A stretch of DNA of 64,000 bases from Desulfobacterales bacterium (lineage in GTDB: Bacteria > Desulfobacterota > UBA8473), in assembly GCA_016209225.1 (NCBI GenBank), contig JACQWO010000048.1:1-64000 (forward strand), given 5' to 3'. Below are positions 51,199-59,446 of the stretch, piece after piece. The position numbers and the translations under genes are program-made. Below the pieces are notes generated by a model. It was not told the DNA's origin. It did no database searches and saw only the letters and a list, made by a program, of their open reading frames with translations. Position 1 is the stretch's first letter. Each line of letters opens with the position of its first letter.

Positions 51199-54061
51199 TA
51201 ACTTCCTCTGTAATCTTTCTCCTTAACTTCAGGGCATCATTTCTTTCAGGTTCAAAGATAAGGAGCCTTTCAAGGCTTTCCATTGCCTTGTCCGAAAGAC
51301 CAAGTTTGCAGCACACATCTGCATGTCCATAAAGGATATCTGTATCGGCGGGATGAGACTCTAAATATTCTTCAAGCGCCCTATTTGCTTCCTCAAGATT
51401 GCCCGCTTCAACAGCAAACTTCACAGTGTCATGCACCTTTTGAATCTCATGCCCGGCTTTCTGCGCCTTTATCAGATATTGGACAACAAAAAGATCCTTT
51501 AACTCCTCAGGCGAAAGACCCTTCAGAGAAACCCTGCCAAAGGATATCTCTCCTGAAAGTGGATCATTAAGATTGTAATATGCAGGATTCATATTCTCAG
51601 TTATTCCAATAATCTCAAGACCTGCCTCATTGAATAGAGACTCAATCTCCTTTTTAGTAAAGAATCTCAGATGGGTTTTATCAAGAATACCGCAGTCTTC
51701 ATACTTCCAACGTCCCTCTACCACCATATCTAATACGCCGTAATATCTGACATTCGGGATGCTTGCGACAACCGTCCCCGAAGGTGAAAGATAGCTCTTA
51801 AGTTTTTTAAGGGCCAGTAGCGGATTTCTTAAATGTTCCAGTACATCGGCAAAAATTATACAATCAAAAGATTTTTCATCAAAAGAAAGTTCCATCTCCT
51901 CTATATCACCGCATATAACACCTGAGAGATTCCTGACAGCCCTTTTACATATCTCTGGATTAATCTCTATCCCGATTACCTCTTTTGCTCCTTTCTTCAA
52001 AAGCCTCTTCCCAAGTATGCCTTCTCCGCAACCAACCTCTAAAATCCTCATTGTATCTTCAGGTATAAGAGCCTCTATATCTTTTCGTTCCTGAGAGAAG
52101 TAATCTCTGTCCTTTGCATCCATAGATGGAAGAGAAAAAATCATGGACAGCATTTCAGATATCCTGTGTTTATAGGTATGTCTATTTAATACCTCTTCCA
52201 TCCCTTCAGAAGCTATTTTTTCTCTTCCATCTATGTTTTCGAGATAATACTCAGCAAGCCTGAGTAGTTCTTTTTCATCCCTGTATATTACAAGGTGCTT
52301 TCTATCTTGGAAGAATTCCGTTAATCCGCTTCCCTTTGCCTCATCCGTGAGAAGCAAACTGCCTGATGCCATTGCCTCAAACACCCTCATATTAAGATCA
52401 TCTTTTATTGAATTATTAAATACAATCTTAGACTGGGAAAATACCTCCGTCATCCTTTCAAGGAAACACCTCTCGCAGTGTAGATTAAACCTGCTGCCGA
52501 GCTTATTCAGCATGTCAACCCGCTTAGGATCCGTAAGGCTTCCTACAAAACCGATGTCATACAACTTTTTTTCTGTCTTCCTCCCATGTGTCTCGGGGTC
52601 ACAGGCCAGGGGTAGCCAAAATACCCTTTCAATTCCAACATCTCTAAACCTCGGGATATACGACCTCTGGGCAAGAAACACATGGTCAAAGTCCCTTGCA
52701 ATCCCGATATGCCTGTCGAGGTTTAAGTGAGTATCAATAAGATAGCAGGCCGATGGACAAGGGAGACTTTCAATAGCCTCCATAGGGTAAGATATCCCGC
52801 TTTCAACCCAGAGGAAAAGATCAGGAGACCATTCCTTCGGAAGCCTCTGGAGCACCTCTCTCAAATCCGCAGTAAAGTAAGGGATGTCATGCTCCCTCAC
52901 CCTATCTTTTATACTTTCCATATTCCATTCTTTGAGGATTTTATCATCTATCCTGGGACCAAAGGTTATCACATCATGGGACTTCCGCAGTGCCTTTTCC
53001 ATATATGCGGCCGTGGTCTGAGGATTTGATGTATAACTCATCAAAATTTTCAGTTTTTTACTTTCTGTTACAGTCGTTTGTTCTGGGAATGACAGAAAAC
53101 CTGAATCTCCTATAACCCTCTTCCAGTCTCTGATAAATCTCTCCATAGGGAATCTGTCCATTACCGTTTCCCTTGCCCTTTGTCCCAGCGTTTCTGCCAA
53201 TGATAAATCTTTCAAGAGTTCCTCTGTCCTCTTTCTCAAATACCCTTCGTCTGCAGATAGAAAGCCATTAATGCCGTCCTCGATTGGGGAAGATAAATTG
53301 GCAATGGAGACAACAGGCATACCGGTTGTCATTGCCTCAAGCATAGCAAGATTATAACCATCCTCGTAAGGCGCTACAGTAGTGTTTAAATATGCCCTAT
53401 AGCTTCTCATAAATTCTCTGAATTCATCCCAGCTCTGTGGAATATATGAATCAGCTATGGTTGGATTAAGACCAATAATTGATGACGGCAAACCATTGAG
53501 AATCTTTTCCTGCATTGAATAGCCTAGCATTATATCCCGCTCCTTAAGTCCATTTCCTACCCTCAGTACCTTCTCTACATCTCCTGCATAACCATTGTAT
53601 TCGGAAGGGTCAATGCCAGGAAGTATTATCTCCCCGTCCAATCCCCAATCATCCCTCTTTGCCTTAGAGATGAAGACCAATGAGAGGTTTTTGGTCGTGT
53701 CAAAAAGTTGACGAAGATATCCCAGATATTCATTTTTATCCACACTATTCCCACCGAGAGCTATCTCTGTGGAGAGTTTATTGTGAAAGATTAAAACCTT
53801 TGGTGTCAGCCATTCTTTGACAAAGAGAAGGTCGTTAATATTGTGAGCTAAAATCCTATCATACCTTCCTGATTTAAGCCCCTCCCTTGCCTCATCTTCA
53901 GATATCAGGCGACAGTTAGAAGGCACCGGCCTGAACTCCTTCATCCAGCCATATCTGCCTCCCTTCCATCTTTCAACCACATCAAATTCATAACCTGTCT
54001 TAGCCAAAAGGTGGATATATGACTCATGCCAATTAAATGTAAGGATATATGGTAGTTTCAT
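51179..54061 (-). CDS. Giant fusion: two glycosyltransferases, methyltransferase and TPR
   Basis: A 960-aa protein. Order: GT-B transferase (about 1-325, with NTTVAPYEDGYNLAMLEAMT and GMPVVS), CgeB-like transferase (about 335-640, with NMRVFEAMASGSLLLTDEAK), class I methyltransferase (about 655-815, ILEVGCGEGILGKRLL) and TPR-type repeats (about 865-955). It is the first gene of the glycosylation operon. A good sigma-54 box at 54074-54089 would give a nearly leaderless mRNA, and no Shine-Dalgarno is seen before the ATG. Target is unknown; flagellin is a plausible substrate. Confidence 0.8.
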   Translation of the reverse strand: MKLPYILTFNWHESYIHLLAKTGYEFDVVERWKGGRYGWMKEFRPVPSNCRLISEDEAREGLKSGRYDRILAHNINDLLFVKEWLTPKVLIFHNKLSTEIALGGNSVDKNEYLGYLRQLFDTTKNLSLVFISKAKRDDWGLDGEIILPGIDPSEYNGYAGDVEKVLRVGNGLKERDIMLGYSMQEKILNGLPSSIIGLNPTIADSYIPQSWDEFREFMRSYRAYLNTTVAPYEDGYNLAMLEAMTTGMPVVSIANLSSPIEDGINGFLSADEGYLRKRTEELLKDLSLAETLGQRARETVMDRFPMERFIRDWKRVIGDSGFLSFPEQTTVTESKKLKILMSYTSNPQTTAAYMEKALRKSHDVITFGPRIDDKILKEWNMESIKDRVREHDIPYFTADLREVLQRLPKEWSPDLFLWVESGISYPMEAIESLPCPSACYLIDTHLNLDRHIGIARDFDHVFLAQRSYIPRFRDVGIERVFWLPLACDPETHGRKTEKKLYDIGFVGSLTDPKRVDMLNKLGSRFNLHCERCFLERMTEVFSQSKIVFNNSIKDDLNMRVFEAMASGSLLLTDEAKGSGLTEFFQDRKHLVIYRDEKELLRLAEYYLENIDGREKIASEGMEEVLNRHTYKHRISEMLSMIFSLPSMDAKDRDYFSQERKDIEALIPEDTMRILEVGCGEGILGKRLLKKGAKEVIGIEINPEICKRAVRNLSGVICGDIEEMELSFDEKSFDCIIFADVLEHLRNPLLALKKLKSYLSPSGTVVASIPNVRYYGVLDMVVEGRWKYEDCGILDKTHLRFFTKKEIESLFNEAGLEIIGITENMNPAYYNLNDPLSGEISFGRVSLKGLSPEELKDLFVVQYLIKAQKAGHEIQKVHDTVKFAVEAGNLEEANRALEEYLESHPADTDILYGHADVCCKLGLSDKAMESLERLLIFEPERNDALKLRRKITEEVNANKYL

Positions 54062-54073
54062 ATTTAAATATTA

Positions 54074-54089
54074 AGCAAATATCTTGCCA
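54074..54089 (-). promoter_or_regulatory. Sigma-54 promoter of the glycosylation operon
   Basis: On the minus strand TGGCAAGATATTTGCT: GG and GC are 10 nt apart, TTGCT at -12, five of five in the -24 TGGCA core. It lies about 13 nt from the ATG, so the leader would be very short. It is divergent from the flgF sigma-54 box. Confidence 0.65.
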
Positions 54090-54143
54090 ATAATAGATTA
54101 TGTGGTAATTTTTGCCAGGAAGGGAAATTTTTTCCAACCACAA

Positions 54144-54218
54144 AACCGTGAACCGTGAACCGTGAACCGTGAACCGTGAACTGTGAACCGTGAACTGTGA
54201 ACCGTGAATCGTGAATGG
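54144..54218. repeat. GTGAACC 7-nt word array
   Basis: At least nine copies of the word GTGAACC or a variant (CGTGAACTGTGAACCGTGAATCG) in a row, with no stop in some frames. The reverse frame reads FTVHGSRFTVHG and is not a gene. Confidence 0.92.
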
Positions 54219-54270
54219 GTGTTACTCTATTTACGATTCCCGACTTTCGATTCCCGGCCATTTTGGATTC

Positions 54271-54286
54271 TGGCATTACCATTGCA
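54271..54286 (+). promoter_or_regulatory. Sigma-54 promoter of flgF operon
   Basis: TGGCATTACCATTGCA: perfect -24 box, 10-nt spacing and perfect TTGCA at -12. The predicted transcription start is near 54298, with a leader of about 165 nt to flgF. Best sigma-54 site in the window. Confidence 0.8.
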
Positions 54287-54313
54287 TGTCAATCTGGCAT
54301 GGATAAAGAAATC

Positions 54314-54426
54314 GTAACTATTCAGCCACAGATTCACACAGATGAACGCAGATAGATTTAAATACAAAGAAATAACTAGATATAATATCAGTGATGATCA
54401 GCGTAGATCGGTGGCTGAGTAGTTAC
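54314..54426. repeat. GTAACTATTCAG...CTGAGTAGTTAC bounded CCACAGATTC element
   Basis: Left end GTAACTATTCAGCCACAGATTCACACAGATGAACGCAGAT and right end ATCAGCGTAGATCGGTGGCTGAGTAGTTAC are largely complementary over about 35 nt, with an AT-rich middle. It lies in the flgF leader. A second copy begins at 63874. Confidence 0.9.
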
Positions 54427-54430
54427 AAGA

Positions 54431-54507
54431 AATCTATACAGCATTATCAGGAGCAGTCTTAAAATGTATAAAGGAATCTATATAGCCCTATCAGGGGCAG
54501 TCTTGAA
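54431..54507 (+). repeat. flgF 5' coding sequence duplicated into its leader (44-nt period)
   Basis: 54431-54463 (AATCTATACAGCATTATCAGG...) matches 54475-54507 within flgF (AATCTATATAGCCCTATCAGG...) at about 28 of 33 bases. The offset is 44 nt, so the copy is out of frame with flgF. The copy's AGGAG serves as the Shine-Dalgarno for flgF. Confidence 0.85.
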
Positions 54508-55171
54508 AGATACGCAGATGGAAGTAATTACACAAAACCTTGCAAATGCAGCTACTGTTGGTTATAAGAAGGACAATATCGCATTCAAAGATTATATTAT
54601 TCCGCAAAATATGGTCAATTCTCAGCCTGATGGAAGTGCTATGAGCTGTATCTCAGGATTAAAGACTGATTTTTCAAACGGCAATCTCATTAAGACAGGA
54701 AACCCTCTTGATATAGCTATTGATGGTGATGGATTTATAGCCTTAGAGGGCAAGCGTTATACAAAGAGAGGTGACCTAAAGAAAGATGGTGAAGGCTATC
54801 TTACATCTTACAACGGGATAAAGGTCCTCGGGGATAACGGGCCTATCAGATTGCCTGATGGAATAGTTCAGATAGACGACAAGGGCAATGTCTCTGTAAA
54901 TGGGACACAGATAGGTTCCATAAAAATCATAAATTTTCAGGACAAAGAAGACCTTAAAAAAAGGGGGGACTCCATATTCGTTACCAATAATGAGGGGATC
55001 AAATCAAATACCATACTGAAACAGGGATATGTTGAAACATCGAATGTGGACGTAGTAAAGGAGATGGTTCATATGATCACCGCATTAAGGGAGTTTGAAG
55101 CCTATCAGAAAGCTATACAAACCCTTGAAGATGCGGTATCAAAGATAAATAACGAAATAGGGAGGATTTAA
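54464..55171 (+). CDS. flgF: FlgF proximal rod protein
   Basis: A 235-aa rod protein, the first gene of the long flg operon. It has the rod N-terminal motif ITQNLANAATVGYKKDN (about 22-38) and the C-terminal signature VDVVKEMVHMITALREFEAY. The sigma-54 box at 54271 and the duplicated leader give it its start. It ends directly at the flgG start. Confidence 0.94.
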   Translation: MYKGIYIALSGAVLKDTQMEVITQNLANAATVGYKKDNIAFKDYIIPQNMVNSQPDGSAMSCISGLKTDFSNGNLIKTGNPLDIAIDGDGFIALEGKRYTKRGDLKKDGEGYLTSYNGIKVLGDNGPIRLPDGIVQIDDKGNVSVNGTQIGSIKIINFQDKEDLKKRGDSIFVTNNEGIKSNTILKQGYVETSNVDVVKEMVHMITALREFEAYQKAIQTLEDAVSKINNEIGRI

Positions 55172-55960
55172 ATGCTAAGATCATTATATACAGCAGCAAC
55201 CGGCATGGAAGCGCAGAAATTAAATATTGATGTGATTGCCAATAATCTTGCTAATGTCAATACGGCCGGATTCAAAAAGAGCAGGGCTGATTTTCAGGAG
55301 CTAATTTATCAGGACTTAAGGACGGCTGGTGCAATGTCTGCAGAAGGCGCTCAGGTGCCATCCGGCATTCAGGTTGGGTTAGGCGTCAAGCCTGTTGCTG
55401 TCCAGAAGATATTTCTGCAGGGGGACTTTATTCAGACAGGCAACAACCTTGACCTCGTTATAGAGGGGGATGGACTCTTCCAGATACGGATGCCTGACGG
55501 AACAACTGGGTATACCAGGTCGGGAGCATTCAAACTTGATAGCGAAGGCCGGATTGTTAATTCAGATGGCTATCCTCTGGAGCCTGGCATAACCGTTCCA
55601 GCAAATATATTGAGTTTAAATATCGGCTCAGATGGAAAGGTCTCTGTTCTTCAGCCAGGCAGTAACACCCCGATAGAAATAGGTCAGATAGAACTCGCCC
55701 GATTCATAAACCCTGGCGGTCTTAAGGCGATAGGTAAAAATCTTTATCTTACAACTGCTTCATCCGGCGAAGCAACAACCGGTAAGCCATCTGCAGAGGG
55801 GTTAGGCACTATTGCACAGGGATTTTTAGAGATGAGTAATGTAAATGTAGTGGAAGAAATGGTGAATATGATAGTGAGTCAAAGGGCATACGAGGTTGTC
55901 TCAAAAGCGGTGCAGGCATCTGATGAGATGCTCCAGGCAACAAATAACATGAAGAGATAA
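55172..55960 (+). CDS. flgG: FlgG distal rod protein
   Basis: A 262-aa distal rod protein, the usual length. N-terminal [20 protein letters not shown] and [17 protein letters not shown] and the C-terminal [20 protein letters not shown] are clear family hallmarks. AGGGAGG precedes the ATG. Confidence 0.97.
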   Translation: MLRSLYTAATGMEAQKLNIDVIANNLANVNTAGFKKSRADFQELIYQDLRTAGAMSAEGAQVPSGIQVGLGVKPVAVQKIFLQGDFIQTGNNLDLVIEGDGLFQIRMPDGTTGYTRSGAFKLDSEGRIVNSDGYPLEPGITVPANILSLNIGSDGKVSVLQPGSNTPIEIGQIELARFINPGGLKAIGKNLYLTTASSGEATTGKPSAEGLGTIAQGFLEMSNVNVVEEMVNMIVSQRAYEVVSKAVQASDEMLQATNNMKR

Positions 55961-55964
55961 TATG

Positions 55965-56050
55965 ATGTCAGAAGTCAGAACACAGAAGTCAGAACACAGA
56001 AGTCAGAAGTCAGTTCCCCCACCCATCCCTCCGCCTGGAGGGGGGAGGGC
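55965..56050. repeat. GAAGTCA/GAACACA 7-nt words and CCTCC inverted repeat before flgA
   Basis: Alternating words GAAGTCAGAACACA (55969-56012) are followed by CCCCCACCCATCCCTCCGCC and TGGAGGGGGGAGGG, an inverted repeat. Translated, the first words give SEVRTQKSEHRSQKS. Confidence 0.85.
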
Positions 56051-56054
56051 AAGG

Positions 56055-56717
56055 GTGAAAGTCTTTGCTCTATTCTCTATTCTCTTTGCTTTGTTCTTAA
56101 TGCCTTCGGCAATAGCTGCATCACGGAATATAGAGGATACCCTTAAGACATATCTTAAAAATAACTTCCCGTGGGCAAAAATTGAGATAAAGAACTTGAT
56201 ATTGGGAGCCGAAATTCCTGAGGGGCCACCCGAAAAAATTTTTGCGGAAAAAGGACCTCCCGGCAGAACAGTTTTCTGGCTCGAATTCAAGAACGGTAAG
56301 AAAATAACGGTAACTGCCAATGTCAAGGCCTTCGATTGGATTGTGGTGAGCAGAAGGGCATTCCGAAAAGGCTACTGTCTTGAAAGGGATGATGTGTATG
56401 TAACGCTGATGGATGTTACCCGGATACCGGGCAATGTCATAAATGATGCGGCAAAAGTTACTGGAAGAGTATTGACCCGCTCAATCATCGCCAATATGCC
56501 CATAGTGGATAATATGATTATGATGGAGACACCCATGGTAAAAAGGGGACAACCCGTAGTTATTTTAGCGGAATCTCCTGTTTTTAACATCACTACAAAG
56601 GGTGAGATAAAAGAAAGCAGCTATGTGGGAGGTTTTGTAAAGGTCATTAACCTCACATCAAAAAGGTTGATAACAGGATTGCTTATAGACGAAAACACTG
56701 TAAAGGTGGAGTTCTGA
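56055..56717 (+). CDS. flgA: FlgA P-ring assembly chaperone
   Basis: Periplasmic chaperone for P-ring formation. The start is set at GTG 56055 (VKVFALFSILFALFLMPSAIA is a typical signal peptide), with GGAGGG upstream; an ATG frame back to 55962 runs through a repeat and is less likely. The SAF-type domain is visible (SRRAFRKGYCLERDDVYVTL; GRVLTRSIIANMPIVDNMI; VKRGQPVVILAESPVFNITT). It sits between flgG and flgH. Confidence 0.9.
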   Translation: MKVFALFSILFALFLMPSAIAASRNIEDTLKTYLKNNFPWAKIEIKNLILGAEIPEGPPEKIFAEKGPPGRTVFWLEFKNGKKITVTANVKAFDWIVVSRRAFRKGYCLERDDVYVTLMDVTRIPGNVINDAAKVTGRVLTRSIIANMPIVDNMIMMETPMVKRGQPVVILAESPVFNITTKGEIKESSYVGGFVKVINLTSKRLITGLLIDENTVKVEF

Positions 56718-57460
56718 TGAAAACAGTTATGAATTATGAGCTACAAGTTACAAGCTTTAGAAAACATTCACTTTTCACTTTTCACTTTTCACTTTTCACT
56801 TTTCTTTTAGTGTGCTCTGCCTGCGCCACCGCACCAAAGCTTCCACCATCACCCCCCAAATATGTGCATGAAGAAAAAGTGGGGCAGTCTTTATCTAAAT
56901 CTAACTCGTTATGGCATGATACGGCAAGTCTGTACGAGGATATAAAGGCAAGAAGACTGAATGACCTTGTGACGATAAATGTCGTAGAGAGTATAGCAGG
57001 GTCTGGAAAGGCTGATACTGCTGCCGGCAGGGATTCCACCCTTAGTGCAGGTATCGACAGGTTATTTGGTGTGCCTCTCGATCTTAATATAAAAAATCTT
57101 TATGGTAGCGGTAACGCTTTCTCGCCCACCGTAAAGGGTTCCATGAAGAATGACTTTAAAGGCACCGGTGAAACCACGAGGGAAGGAAGCCTCATCGGCA
57201 CCATAACAGCAAAGGTTGTGGAGGTAATGCCCAATAACAATCTTGTTCTGGAATCGAGAAAAGAGATAACTATTAATAATGAGAAACAGATACTTGTTCT
57301 CAGAGGGATAATAAGACCTGACGACATTTCCATAGGCAATACCGTATTGAGCAACAGGGTAACAGATGCCGAGATCTATTTTGTTGGAGATGGAATACTC
57401 CAGGACAAACAACGCCAGGGCTGGCTCGGAAGAATTCTGGATAAAATATGGCCATTTTAA
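56717..57460 (+). CDS. flgH: FlgH L-ring lipoprotein
   Basis: Outer-membrane L-ring protein. The 247-aa protein has a lipoprotein signal ending LLVCSAC, followed by the conserved YEDIKARRLNDLVTINVVES and FKGTGETTREGSL. The signal segment (SLFTFHFSLFTFLLVC) is encoded by tandem TTTTCAC words at 56768-56803. The start overlaps the flgA stop (TGATGA). It overlaps flgI by 13 nt. Confidence 0.95.
   Translation: MKTVMNYELQVTSFRKHSLFTFHFSLFTFLLVCSACATAPKLPPSPPKYVHEEKVGQSLSKSNSLWHDTASLYEDIKARRLNDLVTINVVESIAGSGKADTAAGRDSTLSAGIDRLFGVPLDLNIKNLYGSGNAFSPTVKGSMKNDFKGTGETTREGSLIGTITAKVVEVMPNNNLVLESRKEITINNEKQILVLRGIIRPDDISIGNTVLSNRVTDAEIYFVGDGILQDKQRQGWLGRILDKIWPF
56768..56803 (+). repeat. TTTTCAC 7-nt tandem repeat encoding the FlgH signal peptide
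   Basis: Five copies of the word CTTTTCA in a row. Reading frames give FHFSLFTF, which is hydrophobic, so the array can serve as the signal-peptide core. A second array at 57533-57562 does the same for FlgI. Confidence 0.9.
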
Positions 57461-58608
57461 TGACAGTTAAAAGTTTAGAGTTAAAAGTTAAAAATTTAAA
57501 TTCAAGAAAAGCTGTCTTATTTATACTCATTTTTTCACTTTTCACTTTTCACTTTTCACTTTCAACTTTAAGTTATGCCGACCGAATTAAGGACATAGCC
57601 AATTTCGAAGGTGTAAGGGATAATCAGCTTATCGGATACGGGCTTGTTGTGGGTCTTAATGGCACTGGAGATAAGGGTATTGCTACCATGCAGAGCGTAG
57701 CCAATATGCTCCAGAGGATGGGATTAACCGTAAAACCAAATGATATAAAGGCAAAAAATGCCGCTGCTGTTATTGTTACCTCTACACTTCCCCCTTTCCC
57801 CAAATTCGGCACCAAGATTGATGCCCTGGTATCTACCATCGGAGATGCAACGAGCCTCCAGGGGGGAACCCTCCTCCTTTCCCCTCTGAAGGGCCCTGAT
57901 AACAAGGTTTATGCCCTTGCTCAGGGGCCCCTCTCCATTGGCGGGTTTATAGGAGGTGGAGGCGGCACAACGGTTCAAAAGAATCATCCTACAACAGGAA
58001 AGGTTCCCGAAGGTGTCATCGTGGAAAAGGAGATACCTTTTATTCTCGGTAATGGAAGCGAGATAAAAATATTCTTGCGCAGGCCTGATTTTACAACCGT
58101 AACCGAAATGGCTAAAAAAATAAACGAGGCGCTAAATTTTGAGTATGCCTCACCGATAGATCCTTCATCAATAAGATTAAAGATACCACCGGATTATCAG
58201 AATAAGGAGGTCGAACTAATAACCTTTATAGAAGGGCTCGATGTGCCTGTTGATCTTCCTGCACGGGTAGTGATAAATGAGAGGACAGGCACGGTCGTAA
58301 TAGGCGATAAGGTCAGGATCTCGCCTGTTGCCATTGCCCATGGCAGTCTTACTATAGAGATTAAGACAGAGTTTGAAGTCTCTCAACCACCCTCCTTTGC
58401 ACCTGAAAGCGCAAAGACTGTCGTGACCCCAAAAACCGCTGTTGATGTTAAGGAGCAGAAGGCGTCCCTTAAGGAGGTCTCTGGTATTACCCTTGGTGAA
58501 ATCGTGAGAGCTTTAAACGCCCTTGGCACAACCCCGAGAGACTTAATTTCTATCTTACAGGCGTTAAAAGCAGCAGGCGCTTTAAGGGCTGAACTGGAGA
58601 TTATATAA
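57448..58608 (+). CDS. flgI: FlgI P-ring protein
   Basis: Periplasmic P-ring protein, 386 aa. Family motifs DRIKDIANFEGVRDNQLIGY and GLVVGLNGTGDKG are clear, and the C-terminus ALNALGTTPRDLISILQALK is typical. Its N-terminal signal region contains a TTTTCAC repeat (57533-57562). A second ATG at 57460 overlapping the flgH stop (TAATG) is an alternative start. Confidence 0.96.
   Translation: MAILMTVKSLELKVKNLNSRKAVLFILIFSLFTFHFSLSTLSYADRIKDIANFEGVRDNQLIGYGLVVGLNGTGDKGIATMQSVANMLQRMGLTVKPNDIKAKNAAAVIVTSTLPPFPKFGTKIDALVSTIGDATSLQGGTLLLSPLKGPDNKVYALAQGPLSIGGFIGGGGGTTVQKNHPTTGKVPEGVIVEKEIPFILGNGSEIKIFLRRPDFTTVTEMAKKINEALNFEYASPIDPSSIRLKIPPDYQNKEVELITFIEGLDVPVDLPARVVINERTGTVVIGDKVRISPVAIAHGSLTIEIKTEFEVSQPPSFAPESAKTVVTPKTAVDVKEQKASLKEVSGITLGEIVRALNALGTTPRDLISILQALKAAGALRAELEII
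57533..57562 (+). repeat. TTTTCAC 7-nt tandem repeat encoding the FlgI signal peptide
   Basis: Four copies of TTTTCACT-type words followed by TTCAACTTTAAG. Translated in frame as FSLFTFHFSLSTL, the hydrophobic core of the signal. The upstream stretch (57464-57505) also has AAAGTT/AAAATT words. Confidence 0.88.
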
Positions 58609-58657
58609 GGGTTCACGGGTTCACGGTTCAAAGTTCAAAGTTAGAGGTTAGAGAACT
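58609..58657. repeat. GGTTCACGG-word repeat before flgJ
   Basis: GGGTTCACGGGTTCACGGTTCAAAGTTCAAAGTTAGAGG fills the 49-nt gap. No inverted partner. It presumably contributes the AGAGGTTAGAG purine stretch before the ATG. Confidence 0.8.
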
Positions 58658-59446
58658 ATGAAGATTCAAGATAACATTTACACCTCCTATCGGCATAATA
58701 TTGAGGAATATAAAGGGAGAACCGACCCTGGGGCAGTAAAGGCCGTGGCAAAGGAAATGGAGGCGCTTTTCGCATATGAGTTGATTAAAGCGATGCGAGC
58801 CACAACCACTGCAACATCTAATGATAGTCTTGGAAAAGATGTGTACATGAGTATGTTCGATATGGAACTTGCAAGGCTCTTTGCTGAAAGGGGACTTGGG
58901 CTTCGGGATATGTTGTTTAAGGAATTAAACAGAGGAGTCCAAAACACAGAGCATGGAACAAATGGCGAAGATCAAAGAAATTCCAAACTCAATAACCATG
59001 ATTCCCGAACGTCTTCCTTGCCTGTTGATGGTATAATCAGTTCTAACTTCGGTATCCGCAAACACCCCATATATGGGATTGATAGTTTCCACCATGGCAC
59101 AGATATCGCGGCGCCGGATGGCACATCCATATATCCATTTAGAAACGGGAAGGTTATATTCAGCGGTGAGCAGGCAGGTTTTGGGAATGTTGTTATAGTT
59201 GACCATGGGGATGGTTTTACAAGTAAATATGCCCACAATAAGATAAATCTCGTAAAAGAGGGAGATTCTGTGGATACAAATTCTGTGATAGCCCTGGTTG
59301 GAAACACAGGAAGATCAACAGGATCTCACCTGCATTTTGAGGTAAGATATAAGGATGAAAGCATTAACCCCATTTTAGCGCTAAATACGGATGATGCAGG
59401 CACAAAGCCGCAAAGGCACAAAGCAGTTATCGGCTTCAGCCGATAG
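58658..59446 (+). CDS. flgJ: FlgJ-type rod-binding protein fused to an M23 peptidase
   Basis: A 262-aa protein. The N-terminal about 1-95 is the FlgJ rod-binding domain (KAVAKEMEALFAYELIKAMR; DVYMSMFDMELARLFAERGL). The C-terminal about 120-245 is an M23/LytM metallopeptidase with HxGxD (His145, Asp149) and HLHFE (His224, His226), predicted to cut peptidoglycan for rod passage. Enteric FlgJ instead carries a glucosaminidase. The tail beyond NPILALN is encoded by CACAAAG repeat words and ends with a palindrome (TTATCGGCTTCAGCCGATAG). Confidence 0.92.
   Translation: MKIQDNIYTSYRHNIEEYKGRTDPGAVKAVAKEMEALFAYELIKAMRATTTATSNDSLGKDVYMSMFDMELARLFAERGLGLRDMLFKELNRGVQNTEHGTNGEDQRNSKLNNHDSRTSSLPVDGIISSNFGIRKHPIYGIDSFHHGTDIAAPDGTSIYPFRNGKVIFSGEQAGFGNVVIVDHGDGFTSKYAHNKINLVKEGDSVDTNSVIALVGNTGRSTGSHLHFEVRYKDESINPILALNTDDAGTKPQRHKAVIGFSR

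Larger units (their letters stand above)
54062..54463. other. 402-nt divergent intergenic region
   Basis: It holds a minus-strand sigma-54 box for the glycosylation operon (54074-54089), the GTGAACC 7-nt word array (54144-54218), a plus-strand sigma-54 box for flgF (54271-54286), a bounded CCACAGATTC element (54314-54426) and a degenerate copy of the flgF 5' coding sequence (54431-54463). Confidence 0.8.

Noticed and set aside
54064-54282. Open frame of about 72 codons on the minus strand in the flgF/transferase gap
   Set aside because: Its product is repeated FTVHGSRFTVHG, the translation of a 7-nt word array; it also overlaps two sigma-54 boxes.
55962-56054. Longer FlgA N-terminus (MMSEVRTQKSEHRSQKS...)
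   Set aside because: Repeat-encoded and would precede the signal peptide; GTG 56055 follows a strong GGAGGG. It remains possible that the longer form is made.
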